Positions 32,059 through 32,981 of a DNA stretch of 32,981 nucleotides are shown here, piece by piece. Numbering within the stretch: position 1 is the stretch's first letter; every line of letters starts with the position of its first letter. This DNA is from Clostridiales bacterium (GTDB lineage Bacteria; Bacillota; Clostridia; Lachnospirales; Lachnospiraceae). The position numbers and the translations under genes were made by a program. The notes under the pieces are model-generated. The model ran no database searches, had not been told where the DNA came from, and saw only the letters and a program-made list of their open reading frames with translations. The stretch is taken from NCBI GenBank assembly GCA_020860565.1, contig JAJBUA010000122.1:1-32981 (forward strand), read 5' to 3'.

Positions 32059-32981
32059 CTATTCACGCAGACGGATACCCATGCCCTGCAGCCCGTTGAG
32101 AATCTTTCTCATGACCACGGTAATTTCCTCATCGGTCAGCGTATGATCCTTCGCCCGGAAGGTCACAGAGTACGCCACGGACTTGAACCCTTCCTCGATC
32201 TGCTCACCTTCGTAGATATCAAACAGCTTACAGTTCTCCAGAATCTTTCCGCTTCGCAGGGTAATCATATCCTCAACCTGGCCAACCAGGATGTTTTTCG
32301 GCACTACCATGCTCAGATCGCGGGAGACCGCCGGATACTTCGCAATGCCGGTAAATTTGCGTTCAAAGTCTACAAACTGCCGGATCAGCGGCATATCGAT
32401 CACCGCCACGTACGTGCGATCGCCCAGACGATAGTTGTCCGCCACGTCCGGATGGATCTCTCCCATATAACCCACGATCATTTTCTCATAAATGATCTCC
32501 GCTTTTCTGCCCGGATGCAGATACGGATGTTCACAATTCGGGTTATAATGCACCTTTTTCTTCATACCCAGCTTTTCAAAGATTTCTTCCACGGCACCCT
32601 TCATCGTAAAGAAGTCCCCCTCGCCGTAAAATCCCAGGACAAACTGCATCCGCTCGTCCGGAAGCTCTGTCAGCGGAAGCGCCTTCGGCAGATAGACATT
32701 AGCAAGCTCATAGAGCTTTACATTTTTATTACGGCGGTTATAGTTCGTCGACAGTGAGGTCAGCATACCATTTAACGGAGTCGTCCTCATAATACTGAAA
32801 TCCTCGCCCAGCGGATTGGCAATCGGGATGGCCTGACGCAGGCTGCTGTCCTCCGGAATCAGCAGCTTCTCAAATACCTTCGGGCTCTCAAATGAATACG
32901 TCATACTTTCGCTGAATCCATAAAACTCCGCAAACCGGCGTACCACGGTTTCGATCCTCAGCTTTTCAGAAAGACGACCCA
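32059..32981 (-). CDS. pheT: Phenylalanine-tRNA ligase beta subunit, C-terminal part (cut by window edge)
   Basis: The last 306 codons of a gene that continues beyond the window; the frame is open to the edge. FAEFYGFSESMTYSFESPKVFEKL, NPLGEDFSIMRTTPLNGMLTSL and RNKNVKLYELANVYLP belong to the B6/B7 catalytic-like core, and the final FDIYEGEQIEEGFKSVAYSVTFRAKDHTLTDEEI...ILNGLQGMGIRLRE is the anticodon-binding FDX-ACB domain. It is half of the alpha2-beta2 enzyme that charges tRNA-Phe. The end of the protein is intact; nothing about its start can be said here. Confidence 0.96.
   Translation of the reverse strand, partial: GRLSEKLRIETVVRRFAEFYGFSESMTYSFESPKVFEKLLIPEDSSLRQAIPIANPLGEDFSIMRTTPLNGMLTSLSTNYNRRNKNVKLYELANVYLPKALPLTELPDERMQFVLGFYGEGDFFTMKGAVEEIFEKLGMKKKVHYNPNCEHPYLHPGRKAEIIYEKMIVGYMGEIHPDVADNYRLGDRTYVAVIDMPLIRQFVDFERKFTGIAKYPAVSRDLSMVVPKNILVGQVEDMITLRSGKILENCKLFDIYEGEQIEEGFKSVAYSVTFRAKDHTLTDEEITVVMRKILNGLQGMGIRLRE

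Overview
The window is a chromosomal segment from a low-to-mid GC anaerobic Firmicute, most likely a member of the Lachnospiraceae (Clostridia). The grounds are the secG-rnr-smpB-ssrA order, a DUF3794 (SPOCS)/LysM spore-type protein, strong AGGAGG ribosome binding sites, TTGACA/TATAAT-type promoters and the Gram-positive sortase/LPxTG machinery. Every gene I can support lies on the minus strand, so transcription runs from high to low coordinates. No database search was possible; family calls rest on motifs and protein sequence recognition.

Region A (1-10000) is accessory. It holds an Rpn/PD-(D/E)XK nuclease-transposase gene, a class B sortase, a 1.9-kresidue sortase-anchored surface protein, an XRE regulator and a tyrosine recombinase. 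Between the regulator and the recombinase sits a perfect 23-bp inverted repeat (8787-8809 and 9090-9112) flanking 280 bp that carries a good sigma-70 promoter. This is a textbook invertible promoter. In the sequenced orientation the promoter points away from the regulator and surface protein, toward the 3' end of the recombinase gene, so the module is probably OFF; inversion would place the promoter about 195 nt upstream of the regulator. A perfect palindrome next to the regulator and a leader full of minimal ORFs suggest further control. I regard this recombinase/switch/regulator/adhesin/sortase module as the main discovery.

Region B (10261-14584) is housekeeping: a DUF1576 membrane protein broken by a nonsense codon, uppP (lipid carrier recycling), ung (DNA repair), and the hisF-hisH pair.

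Region C (14808-24445) is a cell-surface glycan cluster: LicD-like phosphotransferase, class V aminotransferase, cytidylyltransferase-like protein, Wzx-like flippase, two GT2 glycosyltransferases, DUF2304 and DUF2142 membrane proteins, RfbC (dTDP-rhamnose epimerase) and an ABC-2 export permease without its ATPase. The LicD/aminotransferase/nucleotidyltransferase trio suggests decoration of the glycan with a CMP-activated phospho- or phosphono-amino group. Two copies of a 134-144 bp hairpin element with compensatory base changes lie in this region, one before hisH and one before the flippase gene.

Region D (24590-32981) holds a GIY-YIG protein, a DUF3794/LysM protein with a PrcB-like lipoprotein, tmRNA (ssrA), ilvE, smpB, rnr, secG and the 3' part of pheT, which runs off the window edge.
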